A stretch of 9,697 nucleotides of DNA from Tannerellaceae bacterium (GTDB taxonomy: Bacteria > Bacteroidota > Bacteroidia > Bacteroidales > Tannerellaceae), in NCBI GenBank assembly GCA_020860805.1, contig JAJBTP010000157.1, positions 1 through 9,697 on the forward strand. Direction: 5' to 3'. Positions within the stretch are counted from its first letter, which is position 1, and each line of letters starts with the position of its first letter. The position numbers were made by a program, and so were the translations under genes. Below, piece after piece: positions 8,038 through 9,697 of the stretch. The notes beneath the pieces were generated by a model that saw only the letters and a list, made by a program, of their open reading frames with translations, was not told where the DNA came from and did no database searches.

Positions 8038-8607
8038 TTACCGGATATTATTCATAAAAGCTTTTAGATGATAAGTCGTTTGTTTTAGATCTTTTTTTCT
8101 GAGTTCTCCTTTTGAATTTTTCTCCCAAATAAACGACTCTATAATAAAGTTATCGCTATTACTGAACATCTCATAGGTTGTTATGGGGATACTCCCATCC
8201 CGTATTTCTGCAAATTCACCTTTATCTGTAATTTCATACGTAAGCTGTTCAATCAGTAAGCTATCCAGATATTTTGTTTCTGTAATCCTGTAATCTTCGT
8301 CTATAGTATAGTGTTGGATGATTAATAAAGAGTAAGGTTCTATTTTTTCAGTAGATTCAACCTGTAAATGATCACAGGGGTTCTGGTCGGCATCGAATGT
8401 ATATAATGTTGTATTAGTATATCCCAGAGAATCTGTATGGCTTGCAGCAATTACTTTATAGGAATTCTTTTCCGGTAAACTCCATGTGCTATCCGGAAGG
8501 ACGGTACAATCAAAGATACTATCTGCTGAATCGGATGTAGAATCAGCAAAAGAACCTGTTTTCTTACAGCCACAAAAACACAGTAGGAAATAAATATAAC
8601 AGACCAC
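8038..8607 (-). CDS. Putative small lipoprotein of unknown function
   Basis: No family is recognised. The minus-strand frame gives 189 residues from a GTG at 8607. The first 14 residues are hydrophobic and Cys-rich and end in FCGC followed by KK. Cys14 is a plausible lipidation site, as in Bacteroidota lipoproteins, although the lipobox is imperfect and the n-region has no positive charge. A Ser/Asp/Thr-rich linker (about 17-31) leads into a polar, beta-strand-like domain with no obvious catalytic motif. No in-frame ATG exists before the upstream TAA at 8628-8626. An out-of-frame ATG at 8612 reads MKWSVIFI, and one extra T in the following T run would join it to FLLCFCGCKK, an ideal lipoprotein start of about 191 residues in all. 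The true start is therefore uncertain. A terminator and a weak promoter lie upstream. Likely attached to a membrane and facing the periplasm or outside (inference). Confidence 0.6.
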   Translation of the reverse strand: MVCYIYFLLCFCGCKKTGSFADSTSDSADSIFDCTVLPDSTWSLPEKNSYKVIAASHTDSLGYTNTTLYTFDADQNPCDHLQVESTEKIEPYSLLIIQHYTIDEDYRITETKYLDSLLIEQLTYEITDKGEFAEIRDGSIPITTYEMFSNSDNFIIESFIWEKNSKGELRKKDLKQTTYHLKAFMNNIR

Positions 8608-8631
8608 TTCATATAATTTTATTTTTTACTG

Positions 8632-8664
8632 AAACCATATAAAGTGAAGAAGGGTTCATACAAA
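8632..8664 (-). promoter_or_regulatory. Weak candidate Bacteroidota promoter for the lipoprotein gene
   Basis: On the minus strand TTTG (8664-8661) resembles the -33 element. It is followed 21 nt later by TATGGTTT (8639-8632), a partial match to the -7 consensus TAnnTTTG. The -7 candidate lies about 20 nt before the ATG at 8612. The -33 candidate falls in the 3' tail of the preceding terminator, so terminator and promoter would abut. The match is poor and this is a guess from spacing. Confidence 0.25.
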
Positions 8665-8699
8665 AGTCCACTTCCTGAAATAGCGGGAAGTGGACTTTT
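8662..8699 (-). terminator. Hairpin terminator after the 8713-9653 gene
   Basis: AAAAGTCCACTTCC (8662-8675) and GGAAGTGGACTTTT (8686-8699) form a perfect 14-bp stem with a 10-base loop. The stem ends in A:T tracts, so it has a U run when transcribed in either direction. It starts 13 bp after the stop codon of the upstream minus-strand gene and precedes the lipoprotein gene, so the two minus-strand genes are probably separate transcription units. Confidence 0.8.
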
Positions 8700-8712
8700 T
8701 AATTAGAATCCA

Positions 8713-9653
8713 TTACAATGTAATCCGGTTTAGAAGTAAACGGTCTATTTCATTCCGGTTCAAACCTTTTAGAACATAATGACTTTCATCATACCGGGTA
8801 AGTTTTTCCTGAGGAAGATTGTTTATCAAATCTTCATACTTGATATAGCCGGCTAAATCATAATCCTTTCCGGTATTAACTACCAGACTTACAATCCATT
8901 TCTGTATGCCTTCATTTTTTATATCTTTACTCAGGCCACTATTAAATGGTATATAAGGTTTTGCCGGAATAACTGAATCTACTCCCTCTGTCAATGCATA
9001 AGCCCCAAATATTCCGTCGGAACTATTGTAAAAAGAAGGATACATATGATAAACATCCATTTGCTGTTTCTCATTTATATAATCAGCATATGCTTTTTCA
9101 GCATCTTCCGGAGCCATTTGTAAAAGTTTTTCTCTTACTTCCGCTTCCATGCTGATTGGATTTGCAGCTCCTAAAATGATGAATGTAGAATCTTTATTAC
9201 TTTCCAGATAGTTCTTTAATACCTTCATGTTCCAGGGAATAATGCCCTCTTCCATTTCATCCATTTCGTCGATAGAAATAGTTTTTTCATTATCGGCTAA
9301 TACTTCATTTACCTGGAAGTGCCGGCATAATTTTTTTGTAACTGAAAAATAATCTTTTACATCCTGTGTAGAGTAGGGAATATTGAGTACGGTTTCTATA
9401 TTCCCGTCTTCAGAGGTATAGATAATAATGCCTCTTCCTATTTTCCGGGGGTATACAAAACGATATCCATACCGGTGATATCTTCCTCATCATATTCAGA
9501 GAATACATATCCCTTACGGTTGCGATGTCCATAAACAAATTCATTGCCTGCAATTTTCTTTAATCCGGAAAGTGTTAATTTGTTATTCTTTCCCAAAACG
9601 GAGTTTAATAAACCTGATTTTGTTTCAGGCTTTATCAAAATAGTAACTGCCAT
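8713..9653 (-). pseudogene. Frameshifted DUF4299-like protein gene
   Basis: Two minus-strand frames make one protein of about 313 residues. The first 71 residues run from the ATG at 9653 to a TAG at 9440-9438. The rest continues in the -1 frame, which is open from 9486 to the TAA at 8713. Joined near 9440-9451, the reading ...DIVLYTPGK-IGRGIIIYTSED... is smooth, whereas the alternative frame upstream of the joint is Arg/Tyr-rich and unnatural. The start is fixed by a TAA five codons upstream (9668-9666). There is no signal peptide or membrane segment, so it is probably cytosolic. From memory, the layout (MxVTxxIK start, LTLSGLKKI, a PGK-xGRG motif, a C-terminal WIVSLVV...GYIKYEDL segment) recalls DUF4299, a family of unknown function. 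That assignment is tentative. It could be a decayed gene, a sequencing error in a homopolymer, or, less likely, a programmed -1 frameshift. Confidence 0.6.
9438..9486 (-). other. Frameshift window in the DUF4299-like gene
   Basis: The 5' frame ends at TAG 9440-9438, and the 3' frame is closed upstream by TGA at 9489-9487, so the frame change must lie between them. It contains two short homopolymers on the minus strand: five C (9451-9447) and four A (9444-9441). Adding one A, or one C, rejoins the frames. The sequence at the stop is A-AAA-TAG, which would allow the lysyl-tRNA to re-pair one base back, but no full X-XXY-YYZ slippery heptamer is present. Confidence 0.65.
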
Positions 9654-9697
9654 AATTCTTTTTCTTTAAGTTTAAAACGAATGAGTCTGCAAGATAC

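Noticed and set aside
7886..8071. 61-residue plus-strand reading frame in the repeat array
   Set aside because: It is a by-product of the repeats: 22 bp is not a multiple of three, the frame shifts through the units, and there is no homology or start context.
9438..9451. Programmed -1 frameshifting as the main explanation of the split gene
   Set aside because: No complete slippery heptamer or clear downstream stimulatory structure was seen; A-AAA-TAG alone is weak evidence.

Overview
The window looks like chromosomal DNA of a Bacteroidota bacterium, most likely of the order Bacteroidales. Three things suggest this. The genes lie in the order gltB-gltD-asnB. The stretches before the start codons are A/T-rich and carry no Shine-Dalgarno sequence. 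A likely lipoprotein has a short Cys-containing signal peptide. No species can be named from sequence reading alone.

Bases 1-7813, plus strand, form a nitrogen-assimilation block. It holds the large subunit of glutamate synthase (gltB, cut at its 5' end by the window edge), the small subunit (gltD) and glutamine-hydrolysing asparagine synthetase (asnB), and ends in a strong hairpin terminator at 7818-7847. GltB and GltD together make glutamate from glutamine and 2-oxoglutarate using reduced pyridine nucleotide. AsnB uses a second glutamine to amidate aspartate, so the operon spends glutamine nitrogen on the glutamate and asparagine pools. The pyridine-nucleotide fold of GltD carries an acidic residue where NADPH-type enzymes have arginine, which points to NADH. 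Both gaps inside the operon (117 and 128 bp) hold complementary arms that could fold the mRNA just upstream of the next start codon. The gltD-asnB gap can be drawn as a compact three-way junction.

Bases 7814-8037 lie between convergent genes. After the terminator they carry an unusual array: six TGGCA motifs in exact 22-bp register, four of them completed to palindromes, with two alternating unit types (44-bp higher-order period).

Bases 8038-9653, minus strand, hold two poorly characterised genes: a small putative lipoprotein (8038-8607) and a roughly 313-residue cytosolic protein tentatively resembling the DUF4299 family (8713-9653). They are separated by a 14-bp perfect hairpin at 8662-8699. 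The second gene is split by a -1 frame change near 9440-9451. The signal-peptide region of the first also reads better after restoring one base in a T run. Either these genes are decaying or the sequence has homopolymer errors. Bases 9654-9697 hold only the short leader of the last gene.
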